A stretch of 51,502 nucleotides of DNA from a virus: positions 1-51,502 of the IMG/VR virus record IMGVR_UViG_3300046722_000334. The stretch is one strand, 5' to 3'. Position 1 is the stretch's first letter; every line of letters starts with the position of its first letter. The position numbers and the translations under genes are program-made. Positions 42,229 to 49,210 of the stretch are shown here, piece by piece. The notes beneath the pieces are model-generated. The model had not been told where the DNA came from. It worked only from the letters and a program-made list of their open reading frames with translations, and searched no databases.

Positions 42229-42284
42229 GGCGGGTTACTCCCGCCGATGATCCATTCCCAGACCTGGCTGATCCATTCCCACAT
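42225..42284 (-). CDS. 19-residue micropeptide with two WEWI repeats
   Basis: From ATG 42284, with AGGAGG nine bases upstream; that site overlaps the TAA of the upstream minus gene (TAAGGAGG). Sequence MWEWISQVWEWIIGGSNPP, a Trp-rich amphipathic helix in two related halves. Its stop overlaps the end of the giant gene. The strong ribosome-binding site makes translation likely. Confidence 0.45.
   Translation of the reverse strand: MWEWISQVWEWIIGGSNPP
42229..42245. terminator. GC hairpin at the convergent gene ends
   Basis: GGCGGG (42229-42234) pairs with CCCGCC (42240-42245) across TTACT, directly after the giant gene stop. No T-run follows on either strand, so a factor-dependent or weak bidirectional terminator is the most that can be said. 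Confidence 0.4.
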
Positions 42285-42298
42285 TTGGAACCGCCTCC

Positions 42299-42535
42299 TT
42301 ACCCGCCAGCGCCGCGAGTGGACCCGATCAGGCTTCGCGCCCAAGTCCGGATACCCTCCGCCTCCGTGCCGGTGAAGTCCAAATAGCTGGGTAGGCCGCC
42401 CCCTACTACAGAAGGCGGCTGAATGTACACCCGCACTCCCATTCCGGCGCCGATCGGCTGTTGCAAGCTGATCGGTCCGATGAGCTGCTCCGGGATCGCG
42501 TACGACCCTAGCTGCACAAAGATTGGCATAGCCAA
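42299..42535 (-). CDS. Small beta-rich hypothetical protein
   Basis: 78 residues from TTG 42535, preceded by AAGGAG at six bases; ATG 42529 is the alternative. Composition is Pro/Gly/Val (FVQLGSYAIPEQLIGPISLQ), possibly a single beta domain. Divergent from the recombinase gene and followed by the WEWI micropeptide. Confidence 0.55.
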   Translation of the reverse strand: MAMPIFVQLGSYAIPEQLIGPISLQQPIGAGMGVRVYIQPPSVVGGGLPSYLDFTGTEAEGIRTWARSLIGSTRGAGG

Positions 42536-42576
42536 GTGATTCTCCTTTGGAATCAGCGTATCATCTCATCAGCCAT

Positions 42577-43173
42577 ATGAGAGCCGCTATTTACGCCCGC
42601 GTTTCGACAAAAGATAAAGGACAGGAGACCGAGAACCAACTCGTCCAGCAGCGCGCCTACGCCAAGGCCTTGGGCTGGGAAGTCCGAGAGTTCATCGACC
42701 ATGATCACGGAGACCGCAGCGACCGCGAACAGTTCCAGGCCATCTTTACGGCCGCCTCAAGGCGTGAAATCGATGTAGTGCTCGTCTGGGCGCTCGACCG
42801 ATTCACCCGCGAAGGTGTCGCCGAAACCTTCATCCACATCAAGAAGCTCCTGGACTACGGCGTGCAGTTCGAAAGCTTGACCGAGCCGCACTTCCGCACC
42901 ACCGGGCCCGCCGGCGAGCTCATGATCGCCATCGCCGCCTGGATTGCCAAGCAGGAGCGTATCCGCATCTCGGAGCGCACCAAGGCCGGCCTGGCGATCG
43001 CGCGAGCCAAAGGTCACATTCCCGGCCGGCGCCCCAAGGTCTTCGACCGCGACCGCGCCCGCAGCTTGCGCAACCAGACGCCGCCGGTTAGCTGGCGCGC
43101 GATCGCCCGCGAGCTCGGTGTGGCCGAATCCTCCATCCGGGCCGTGCTCAACCGCAGCACCGTGCCCGGCTAA
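42577..43173 (+). CDS. Serine recombinase (resolvase/invertase type)
   Basis: 198 residues from ATG 42577. Begins MRAAIYARVSTKDKGQETEN with catalytic S10. Typical resolvase motifs follow: DVVLVWALDRFTREGVAETF, then FESLTEPHFRTTGPAGELMI. A helix runs into a C-terminal HTH (PPVSWRAIARELGVAESSIR). Such enzymes resolve, invert or move DNA segments. TCTCA and TGAGA flank the start region (about 42564-42582) and may be an operator. Function as dimer resolvase or as switch for a tail segment cannot be decided. Confidence 0.9.
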   Translation: MRAAIYARVSTKDKGQETENQLVQQRAYAKALGWEVREFIDHDHGDRSDREQFQAIFTAASRREIDVVLVWALDRFTREGVAETFIHIKKLLDYGVQFESLTEPHFRTTGPAGELMIAIAAWIAKQERIRISERTKAGLAIARAKGHIPGRRPKVFDRDRARSLRNQTPPVSWRAIARELGVAESSIRAVLNRSTVPG

Positions 43174-43269
43174 ACCCTAGCCTTCGCTTTTCCTTCAAGA
43201 ATCTTTGCATCTACGCTGTTTTTGTCTTTACATCGCACGCTGTTTGTGTCACACTACAAGTAGAGAGAG

Positions 43270-43294
43270 CCGCTACCAGCGGCAGGAGAAAAAA
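43270..43294 (+). promoter_or_regulatory. Hairpin plus ribosome-binding-site leader, copy 1
   Basis: The 25-bp leader has stem CCGCT/AGCGG with loop ACC, then CAGGAG and a run of A directly before the ATG of the 62-residue gene. The exact same 25 bp occurs at 43493-43517. Confidence 0.75.
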
Positions 43295-43483
43295 ATGAAA
43301 AACACGAGCAAACAAGTAACGATCTCTGTGCGAACAGTGGGCCAATCGTTCGGCTGCGAAGGAATCCTGAGATGCGGTTCGCGTGTGATTTGGACGAGCC
43401 GAGTGTACCCCTTCGGCTTCCGCGCCAATGCGTACACGGCGGCAGAGGATAAAGCAAAAGCTGAAGGATGGGCGGTCAGATAA
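43295..43483 (+). CDS. Small beta-type protein, paired gene 1
   Basis: 62 residues: MKNTSKQVTISVRTVGQSFG with a later Cys pair (CEGILRCG) and a helix at the end (YTAAEDKAKAEGWAVR). Start set by the hairpin leader. The end resembles that of the protein at 43902 (SDKAKAEGAVAAG). No family. Confidence 0.65.
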   Translation: MKNTSKQVTISVRTVGQSFGCEGILRCGSRVIWTSRVYPFGFRANAYTAAEDKAKAEGWAVR

Positions 43484-43492
43484 CGCCACGTT

Positions 43493-43517
43493 CCGCTACC
43501 AGCGGCAGGAGAAAAAA
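43493..43517 (+). promoter_or_regulatory. Hairpin plus ribosome-binding-site leader, copy 2
   Basis: Exact copy of the 25-bp leader at 43270-43294, two bases before ATG 43519. Same stem-loop and CAGGAG. Confidence 0.75.
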
Positions 43518-43518
43518 G

Positions 43519-43749
43519 ATGAAAATCCAATACACCAACGGACAAGCGGCGCAAGAAGTGGACGACTATGGTGCCGCGGTCGACCTTATCGAGGCATCTT
43601 ATCCCGACGCGATCTTTACGCGACGCGATGGTTGGGACGGCGAGCCGGACGAATCCACCAGCGTCCTTGTATGGCGAAATGAGGCCGAGGCGGGCCCTAA
43701 TGGTCATGGTGACGATGGATCGCGAGCAATCGCGGAGATCAGTTTGTAA
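43519..43749 (+). CDS. Small acidic protein, paired gene 2
   Basis: 76 residues: MKIQYTNGQAAQEVDDYGAA, then YPDAIFTRRDGWDG and an acidic middle, ending IAEISL. Beta-alpha-beta mini-domain; the acidic character would suit DNA mimicry, but that is speculation. The next ATG directly follows the TAA. Confidence 0.65.
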   Translation: MKIQYTNGQAAQEVDDYGAAVDLIEASYPDAIFTRRDGWDGEPDESTSVLVWRNEAEAGPNGHGDDGSRAIAEISL

Positions 43750-43905
43750 ATGCCACGCTCCCTCACTTCCGCCCAGGCCCGCAACCTCGCCAAGTTGCGC
43801 AAAACCTACGGGGCTGGCACCGGCCGGCCCCGATCCGGAAAGCCCCGCTGCCAGTGCGGCGCTATGACCGCCAAGCGCGCCAAAGCCCGCTTCCATCACT
43901 GCTAG
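43750..43905 (+). CDS. 51-residue basic Cys/His protein
   Basis: MPRSLTSAQARNLAKLRKTY, then a G-R-P-R-S-G-K-P turn, CQCG and a final FHHC. Two Cys plus His/Cys at the end could bind zinc. Basic charge suggests nucleic acid binding. ATG directly follows the previous TAA. The stop overlaps the convergent minus gene. Confidence 0.65.
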   Translation: MPRSLTSAQARNLAKLRKTYGAGTGRPRSGKPRCQCGAMTAKRAKARFHHC

Positions 43906-44297
43906 AGCTCCGCGTCCACCCCAAGCAGATAGTACGGGCGCCCTTCCGCGATTCCGGCTGCAACCGCCCCTTCAGCTTTGGCCTTGTCGCTGAATACTTT
44001 GACCGGCCGCCGTGCGTACCCCTTCCTATTCCCCTTTACCGCCCCAGTCCCCTTCACCATCACAACCCACACCGTCACCGCCCCACCGCTAATGGCCAGC
44101 CTATCCATCACCGCCTTCCTGTGTTCGCGCGTTTCACTGCACACCTCCTGAAATTCTCGCGCGAATTCCGGATCCTTTTTTTTCCACCGCGAAGGTACCC
44201 CCTGCGTGATTCCGGCTGCCCGAGCGGCGCCTTTAATGTTTCCGGTAATCCGAAAGGCGGCCAGGAAACAATCTTTGTTGAAACGGTTGTAAGGCAT
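43902..44297 (-). CDS. HTH protein related to the small terminase fold
   Basis: 131 residues from ATG 44297; an in-frame start at 44420 adds a less natural 41-residue leader. An HTH at residues about 8-30 (FLAAFRITGNIKGAARAAGI) resembles the small terminase at 6073. A helix (KKKDPEFAREFQEVCSETRE) follows, then a beta tail with VYVV-like VTVWVVMVKGTG. A regulator or DNA-packaging accessory are both possible. Between 44298 and 44563 only the leader of this gene is seen. Confidence 0.7.
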   Translation of the reverse strand: MPYNRFNKDCFLAAFRITGNIKGAARAAGITQGVPSRWKKKDPEFAREFQEVCSETREHRKAVMDRLAISGGAVTVWVVMVKGTGAVKGNRKGYARRPVKVFSDKAKAEGAVAAGIAEGRPYYLLGVDAEL

Positions 44298-44563
44298 CGG
44301 TTCTTTTTTCTTCTGCTGCAAAAGAAGCAAAAAACTCTGGACCCCCCTCCGGACGTGCCGTGTACTCGTGTGGCGTGGTTTTTCGCCGTTTTTCGCGGGA
44401 TTTCCGCGCCCGCCGCGCATCCTCTTTATGTCGTTGACGGCGCGTGGGTTAGACCGCCCTGCGTACTACCGCTCGATAGTGCTCAGTAAAACGCTGAAAC
44501 GTCAGGGCTTATTTGCAACGCGGAATCCAGCGTTTTCGGGATACGTTTGCTGCGCACCCTGTT

Positions 44564-44737
44564 TTAGCCGGTTTTCGCCCGTTTCGTCTTCTTTCCCTTC
44601 CACCGCGCCTTGCCGCCCATCGATTGAATCCTCTTCTTTTCGGCCGCACTCATCCGAGCTAGTCCCTTCGGCACTCTCTTGCTCCCGCCTTCTCGGCCCA
44701 TCTGCGCCGCGGCTTGGCTCAATCCCTTCTTCGTCAT
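44564..44737 (-). CDS. Small basic GREGG/KARW protein
   Basis: 57 residues: MTKKGLSQAAAQMGREGGSK, then LARMSAAEKKRIQSMGGKAR and WKGKKTKRAKTG. The pattern GREGGS...AAEKKR...GGKARW is common in small basic, nucleic acid-binding-like proteins of phages and bacteria. It begins just left of the strong promoter region and is probably expressed leftward from it. Confidence 0.7.
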   Translation of the reverse strand: MTKKGLSQAAAQMGREGGSKRVPKGLARMSAAEKKRIQSMGGKARWKGKKTKRAKTG

Positions 44738-44780
44738 GTCCCATAGCCTATCAAAAATCGCTTGCTGCTGTCGATTTCCC

Positions 44781-44818
44781 TATTGACAGAGTAACCGCTT
44801 ATTGCTAAAATGTCAATA
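44781..44818 (+). promoter_or_regulatory. Sigma70 promoter embedded in an inverted repeat operator
   Basis: TTGACA at 44783-44788, spacer of 17 bp, TAAAAT at 44806-44811: a near-consensus promoter for the rightward operon at 44892. The eight-base arms TATTGACA (44781-44788) and TGTCAATA (44811-44818) are exact complements, spaced by 22 bp. They cover the -35 and the -10/start region. On the minus strand the second arm gives TTGACA followed at 17 bp by a weak TACTCT. A repressor acting on this repeat is inference. Confidence 0.8.
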
Positions 44819-44891
44819 GAGATGGAGCAAGGAACGTCCTGGAGACAGGGGCCGGTACGTTAACCCGGCAACGATTCCAAGCGAGGCTCTT

Positions 44892-45218
44892 ATGAACATC
44901 TACGAACGAAGTGCCCACCGCCCTTTGACCGATTCCGAATTTATCGCCCGTGATCACGAGCACGCCATGCGCACCGCCCGGATGCGCCGGGAAGCCGACC
45001 TGCGCACTGAATACGGCGAGGAGCCCGGCTGCACCATGACCAGGAAAGAAATTCTGCAAGGAATTGACGCAATGCAGCGAGTCCAGATGAACAATCCACC
45101 CTCCTCTGAGAAGTGGCAGCGCGCATCGGAGGCCCTACGTAAACTAGCTGGACTCCTGAACCGCACAACCATTACCCCTGAAATGTGGGATGCGGGGGTT
45201 ACGGAGGCGCAATCATGA
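44892..45218 (+). CDS. Hypothetical protein, first gene of the rightward operon
   Basis: 108 residues, helical and charged (ARDHEHAMRTARMRREADLR), with a C-terminal half KEILQGIDAMQRVQMNNPPS and LRKLAGLLNRTTITPEMWD. GAGG lies shortly before the ATG. Stop overlaps the micropeptide start. As the first product of a strong controlled promoter it may be an early regulator, but no family is recognised. Confidence 0.65.
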   Translation: MNIYERSAHRPLTDSEFIARDHEHAMRTARMRREADLRTEYGEEPGCTMTRKEILQGIDAMQRVQMNNPPSSEKWQRASEALRKLAGLLNRTTITPEMWDAGVTEAQS

Positions 45219-45289
45219 GCCACTGGCGGCTGGCGCTGTGGCAGTTGGGGAAGCTATTGAAACTGATGTTTTTGGAGAGGAGGAAGTAA
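45215..45289 (+). CDS. 24-residue basic amphipathic micropeptide
   Basis: MSHWRLALWQLGKLLKLMFL then ERRK. Coupled at both ends: its ATG overlaps the previous TGA, and its TAA overlaps the ATG of the next gene (TAATG). Its last codons contain the GAGAGGAGGAAG ribosome-binding site of that gene. It could be a coupling leader or a membrane-active peptide. Confidence 0.45.
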   Translation: MSHWRLALWQLGKLLKLMFLERRK

Positions 45290-45810
45290 TGGACCGTAGA
45301 CCTTTAAATCCGAGCGGTGCTAGCGAGTTGGACTGGGCATGGCTGGCCGGGATTTGGGAGGGCGAGGGAACCGCAGGCTTGTGGGGACAGAAGGATATCA
45401 GAGGGCTGGTACCTGACCGCCTGTACCTACGAGTTACCATCGCTCAGCGAGAAACGACAATGCTGTCAGAGGTTCACCGAATTGCTGGGGTGGGAACTAT
45501 CCACAAAATTACGAGTGCCAGCCGCAAAGGAAGCGTCCTTTTCATTTGGCAGTGCGCGTGTACACAAGCCAGGACGTTCTTAACTCAACTGCTACTTTAC
45601 GTCAGAAGCCACCACAAAAGACAACAGATCCTAGTGACGCTTGCCAGCGATGTCAACATTCGCAGGGCCGGGAAAGCTCGAAGCCGAGAAGCCAACAGGC
45701 TCTCCAATATCCGCCGTTTCGGCCCAGATGGCCATTGCCCGTGCGGCGTCTGCACGAACTGTAAACGACGTATACGTGAAGCAAAACAGAAACAGAGGTC
45801 AATCGCATGA
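45289..45810 (+). CDS. LAGLIDADG-type homing endonuclease-like protein
   Basis: 173 residues from ATG 45289. The motif WLAGIWEGEGT (residues 18-28) is a LAGLIDADG helix ending in the metal-binding acid (E24/E26). A beta region (YLRVTIAQRETTMLSEVHRI) and a helix with LLLYVRSHHKRQQ follow, as in this fold. A C-terminal Cys cluster (CPCGVCTNCKRR) may bind zinc. Only one LAGLIDADG motif is present, so it should act as a dimer. It is embedded in an operon rather than an intron. Confidence 0.75.
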   Translation: MDRRPLNPSGASELDWAWLAGIWEGEGTAGLWGQKDIRGLVPDRLYLRVTIAQRETTMLSEVHRIAGVGTIHKITSASRKGSVLFIWQCACTQARTFLTQLLLYVRSHHKRQQILVTLASDVNIRRAGKARSREANRLSNIRRFGPDGHCPCGVCTNCKRRIREAKQKQRSIA

Positions 45811-46538
45811 ACCAACCAACTTACGACTACGGCAACAATCCCGAAGCCGCGCCAATCAACGGTACAGCGCACGGAGTTGGGGAGAGGGAGATTGTTGATT
45901 TCGTTCCCAACGTCCCGACGCCAATGAACCAGAAGTACGCCAAACCTAAGCAGATCCAGACGAGGCGCGGAATTCGGTACCTCATCACGACCATGAACAA
46001 CCGAGTGGCTTTCGTGGACGCCGACGTGGCGCAGAAGATCGAGGAACTCCTGGTGAAGCCCGGCGAGGACTTCTGGATCTGCTACCGGCACAACGGCAAA
46101 CGAGCGGATAAGGGCGAGTGGCAGGTTTGGCTGGACCCCGCTGTGGAACGCAAGCGGGCGGACGCCGAAATGCCGCAGCTCGAGCGCCAGCTCCGGGCCA
46201 GCCTGGATCAGATGCAGAGGGGGCAGCAGGAGATACGCCGCGGCGCCGCAACAGGGGACGTGGTTCCTGTCACGGCGCCCACAGCGCCCGGTCTAGAGGA
46301 AATGGCCTCCATCGTCCAACAGAGGCCGCCCGACACCCGCAATCATACTCTCATCACCGATGGAAGGCCAGGAACGAAGCTGGAGGCCGCCCTCAAAACC
46401 GTGGTCTATGCTTGCAAATCGGCTAACGACTACGCGAAAGAGATTGGATATCCCATGCCGGCGTTTAATGGAGATGAACTGGTAAGAATGGTCAACACAC
46501 TTTTGATCAACGATACACAGAGGAATGGACATGCCTGA
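45807..46538 (+). CDS. Hypothetical protein of the rightward operon
   Basis: 243 residues, ATGA overlap with the endonuclease-like gene. N-terminal part with a beta domain (GIRYLITTMNNRVAFVDADV), a charged helix (PQLERQLRASLDQMQRGQQE) and a helical C-terminus (AALKTVVYACKSANDYAKEI). No family. In phages, such middle-operon genes often act on DNA or host enzymes, but nothing specific is visible. Confidence 0.65.
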   Translation: MNQPTYDYGNNPEAAPINGTAHGVGEREIVDFVPNVPTPMNQKYAKPKQIQTRRGIRYLITTMNNRVAFVDADVAQKIEELLVKPGEDFWICYRHNGKRADKGEWQVWLDPAVERKRADAEMPQLERQLRASLDQMQRGQQEIRRGAATGDVVPVTAPTAPGLEEMASIVQQRPPDTRNHTLITDGRPGTKLEAALKTVVYACKSANDYAKEIGYPMPAFNGDELVRMVNTLLINDTQRNGHA

Positions 46539-46839
46539 GAAACCGGAATCGAAACCGAGATGGACGCCAGGGCCGTGGAGACTTGGCCCAATCAATTACG
46601 CCGACGTGTACGGGCCAAATGGTGAGATTGTCGCCTTGATGCCCAAAGGATACCCCACAACCGTGGCCGACGCCCAACTGATCGCCGCCGCTCCGGATCT
46701 GTACGCCGCACTGGCAATCATTTTGGATTGCGTCGATTACACCTCCGACAGTTGCCGGCCGAACGAGTGCGTGGCTGCTGTGTTGCCGCTGGACGTCATA
46801 AGGCTATGCCGCCTGGCTTTGGCGAGGCCTGTCCGATGA
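46531..46839 (+). CDS. Small phage protein of the WTPGPW / AAAPDLY type
   Basis: 102 residues from ATG 46531, which has AGAGGA at seven bases; ATG 46525 is too close. WTPGPW near the N-terminus and VADAQLIAAAPDLYAALAII in the middle are a combination found in many phage genomes, with function unknown. Cysteines near the end may pair. Confidence 0.75.
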   Translation: MPEKPESKPRWTPGPWRLGPINYADVYGPNGEIVALMPKGYPTTVADAQLIAAAPDLYAALAIILDCVDYTSDSCRPNECVAAVLPLDVIRLCRLALARPVR

Positions 46840-47219
46840 TCTCTAACGACGCTCTCGGCCGCTATCTCCACCTACTGATCTGGGAAGAGAAGCCGATGCC
46901 GCGCCGCCGGCAGTCCCGAAAGTCCCTGTTCCGCACCACCCCGCCTCGAAGCTGGAAGTATAAAGCCTGGATCCGCACGCTGCCCTCGGCGGTCTCGGGT
47001 CTGTACGGCTGCGAGGCCTGCCACACCGGCGGCCACGGGCTCTCGGAGAAATCGAGCGACTTCCAGTGCGTGCCGCTGCTACCGGCGGAGCACCGGGAGC
47101 TCGGCGCGGGCGTGCAGGCCTTCCAGGCGCGGTATGGCGTGGATCTGCAGGCCCTGGTGAGACGGCTCAACAGCATCTGGTTTCAATCGTGGAAGATCGA
47201 AGGAGGACAATTCCTGTGA
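46836..47219 (+). CDS. HNH/DUF968-like protein
   Basis: 127 residues from ATG 46836, coupled to the previous stop. The core CEACHTGGHGLSEKSSDFQC with VPLLPAEHRELG resembles DUF968/Ref-type HNH nucleases, where C-x2-C, H and the final H-x-x-L bind metal. A Lys/Arg-rich N-terminus contacts DNA in such enzymes. The CxxCH here belongs to that zinc site and is not a haem motif: no signal peptide is present. Confidence 0.65.
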   Translation: MISNDALGRYLHLLIWEEKPMPRRRQSRKSLFRTTPPRSWKYKAWIRTLPSAVSGLYGCEACHTGGHGLSEKSSDFQCVPLLPAEHRELGAGVQAFQARYGVDLQALVRRLNSIWFQSWKIEGGQFL

Positions 47220-47371
47220 ATTGGGAAGCCGAAGTGCGTTGGAACCTGGCCAAGAGAGCCGATGACGAACTGGGGAACCCTTACGCCGAGGCCCGGATGT
47301 GGCGCCGGCTATGCTGGTTGCTGATCTTCTTCGATGTGATCTTAGGCGGGGTCTACTGGGCGAGCCTGTAG
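47216..47371 (+). CDS. 51-residue small membrane protein
   Basis: From GTG 47216, overlapping the previous TGA. A charged helix (NWEAEVRWNLAKRADDEL) is followed by a C-terminal membrane segment (LCWLLIFFDVILGGVYW). Last gene of the rightward operon; it overlaps the convergent methyltransferase gene by 30 bases. Confidence 0.6.
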   Translation: MNWEAEVRWNLAKRADDELGNPYAEARMWRRLCWLLIFFDVILGGVYWASL

Positions 47372-47980
47372 ATACTCCATTACCTGGCGGCCGATGAATT
47401 CGGAGTAAGCCGGGGGAATAGCTTCCCGTGTTTCGTGGCGACTCATCCAGGGGACTCCCATTTCGTTGCGCCACAATTTCTCGGGATCTTGCCGCCCGAA
47501 CTCCGCGTAGATCCGCTTGCGACTTTCGGACCGATGCGGATTCAAGACCGGCTCGGCGGCGAAACAATCTGGCACCAGCGCGAAAACGAAAGGCGATTCA
47601 AAAAGCCGGTGCCGGTGGACCCGCATGCCAAAATGTGTCCCGCAGAGGATCAGCGGCTCACGAAGCGGCGCTCCGAGCACGTTCTCGATACACCACGCCG
47701 CACCTGAACACTCCAAGCGTTCGCGCATGGCGTCGATAAGCATCGGCTGAGGAGTCGCCAGATGCCGCATTGCTGAGGAGTAGGACTGACACGGCGGGCT
47801 TGCCCAGATGAAATCAAACCCTTCTAGCGGAAACGTGAGTGCATCGGCCTGGTGGAACTCGTCTCCGATGTAACGGGGCTGAGGCTTGATGTCCACGCCT
47901 GTCACGTGGAAGCCTGCCATCTGAAGGCCTTTGGTGGCTCCGCCAGCTCCGCAAAAGAGATCCAGGGCGCGAGGATTCAT
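47342..47980 (-). CDS. DNA (cytosine-5) methyltransferase, short phage type
   Basis: 212 residues from ATG 47980. AdoMet motif I LDLFCGAGGATKGLQMAGF (7-25), motif IV with catalytic C64 (ASPPCQSYS), motif VI ENV (99-101), and a motif X-like end (PPAYSEFIGRQVMEYL). The target-recognition region is very short compared with full-length restriction-type enzymes. Without a partner endonuclease nearby it is an orphan methylase, likely protecting phage DNA from host restriction. Overlap ATGA with the upstream gene. Confidence 0.9.
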   Translation of the reverse strand: MNPRALDLFCGAGGATKGLQMAGFHVTGVDIKPQPRYIGDEFHQADALTFPLEGFDFIWASPPCQSYSSAMRHLATPQPMLIDAMRERLECSGAAWCIENVLGAPLREPLILCGTHFGMRVHRHRLFESPFVFALVPDCFAAEPVLNPHRSESRKRIYAEFGRQDPEKLWRNEMGVPWMSRHETREAIPPAYSEFIGRQVMEYLQARPVDPA

Positions 47981-48189
47981 GACGCTTTCCCCTTCCACGC
48001 CGCACTCCACTGCGGCTGAGTCAGTAGAGGCACGCTGCGCCACTCGAGCCATCCTTCGATAGTTCCCAGCACCATCGCTTCTTGTTCGTCTGGGGAAAGC
48101 TCCGGCCTCACAATTGAGATTGCGTGGAGCAGGAACCCCATGGCGTCTTCTATCGATTCGTCGGTTAAATGGTCAAACTGATGGCTCAT
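47977..48189 (-). CDS. Small hypothetical protein
   Basis: 70 residues, helical and acidic (TDESIEDAMGFLLHAISIVR), with a Trp-rich end (IEGWLEWRSVPLLTQPQW). Coupled at both ends to its neighbours by ATGA overlaps. No family. Confidence 0.6.
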   Translation of the reverse strand: MSHQFDHLTDESIEDAMGFLLHAISIVRPELSPDEQEAMVLGTIEGWLEWRSVPLLTQPQWSAAWKGKAS

Positions 48190-48749
48190 TTCCTACTCCC
48201 CAAGGGTTCAACATTAGGGCAACCACCCAATCGTTTCTCCACATAAATTTTAGCGAGCAACTTGGAGACAAAGCTTCCCCACACGCTGTGTTCCGGACTT
48301 TCCGCATACCAGACACCCGGCTCCATCGTGGGGAACGCTTCTGATACCAAAGCGAGAATTTTCCCGTTTTCGTCAATGCAAGCCTCTGCTCTGTGGTAGG
48401 AATCTGGCAACTCAAACCAGCGCTTGGTATTTTGGGCCACAACCAGCCGCGGTGTCCTATCAGGCTGATAAGCCACAAGGTTTGGTTTTGCGGGTAATCT
48501 CGGCGGGGAACTCCAAAGTTTTAATACCGGCCACACTGCGGCGCACATGTCATCCAGGTCGGCATCGTATAGCAGGTCGATGTCGCCACCAGTAATCCGG
48601 CACCCATCAGGGTGATAGATCGGTGCATAGAGACGTACGGCTTGAAGGGTTGGTACGTGGTGCATTTGATTTAACCTGAGCCCAAGCCACACAGGAGCGG
48701 CAAGAAAAAAACCGATAGTCAACCACTTTGCGATCCGTTGGTTAAACAT
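48186..48749 (-). CDS. Membrane-anchored hypothetical protein
   Basis: 187 residues. N-terminal membrane anchor (about 9-24, WLTIGFFLAAPVWLGLR) and a soluble domain with DLLYDADLDDMCAAVWPVLK and RFELP-like WFELPDSYHRAEACIDENGK. Ends GGCPNVEPLGSRK. Would face the periplasm if the anchor acts as a signal anchor. No family recognised. Confidence 0.6.
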   Translation of the reverse strand: MFNQRIAKWLTIGFFLAAPVWLGLRLNQMHHVPTLQAVRLYAPIYHPDGCRITGGDIDLLYDADLDDMCAAVWPVLKLWSSPPRLPAKPNLVAYQPDRTPRLVVAQNTKRWFELPDSYHRAEACIDENGKILALVSEAFPTMEPGVWYAESPEHSVWGSFVSKLLAKIYVEKRLGGCPNVEPLGSRK

Positions 48750-49103
48750 TTAAGGCTTTCCTCCCTGTGAATCTGACGTGATGCCTGAAGGCGGAGGGGG
48801 ACTGGAGCGCGCGGGAATGATACCCAGGGCCCGCAGTCGCATAGTGATCGCTGTCGCTGTCACATGATCGTAGTTGCTTGGCACATCGTCTGCGAGTTCC
48901 CCTCCGCACGTGAAGCATACGAACCGGCCCGCATATCGGGTGACAAATGCGATGTCATCCTGCGAAGGGTTGTCGTAGAACACTGTGGTTACGACGGCCA
49001 CGTTATTTGAATGATCCGCGCACCGGCACATCTTCCACGTAACCGATTGGGAATCCCGCGTTGCGGTCCCTGCTTCCTCTCCAGGATTCACGTTCTGGTT
49101 CAT
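48750..49103 (-). CDS. Small Cys-containing hypothetical protein
   Basis: 117 residues from ATG 49103 with AAGGAG at eight bases. Contains MCRCADH and FVCFTCGG, two Cys pairs that could bind zinc, then a helix (DHVTATAITMRLRALGIIPA) and a disordered Pro/Ser tail. A stem-loop stands directly upstream of the ribosome-binding site. Confidence 0.65.
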   Translation of the reverse strand: MNQNVNPGEEAGTATRDSQSVTWKMCRCADHSNNVAVVTTVFYDNPSQDDIAFVTRYAGRFVCFTCGGELADDVPSNYDHVTATAITMRLRALGIIPARSSPPPPSGITSDSQGGKP

Positions 49104-49121
49104 AGGCTCAACTCCTTAGAA

Positions 49122-49149
49122 GGGGCCCACTCCAGCAGAAGTGGACCCC
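49122..49149 (-). promoter_or_regulatory. Ten-base-pair stem-loop just upstream of a ribosome-binding site
   Basis: On the minus strand GGGGTCCACT pairs with AGTGGGCCCC (one G-U) around an eight-base loop. AAGGAG of the 49103 gene begins about four bases downstream. On the plus strand the matching position is a mismatch, so the structure favours leftward RNA. Attenuator, processing site or weak terminator are possible. Confidence 0.55.
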
Positions 49150-49210
49150 CTTATTGGCGTGTCTACCAATTCGATGATGCTACGGGCATGCCGGACCCAT
49201 GCCCTGGTCT

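Noticed and set aside
46999-47035. CxxCH (CEACH) in the 127-residue protein at 46836
   Set aside because: No signal peptide, and the surrounding pattern fits an HNH/DUF968-type zinc site, so haem attachment is not supported.
49140-49190. Leftward GAATTGGTAGACACGCC, like a tRNA-Leu D arm
   Set aside because: There is no T arm, no acceptor stem and no anticodon stem around it; the following bases form a different hairpin.
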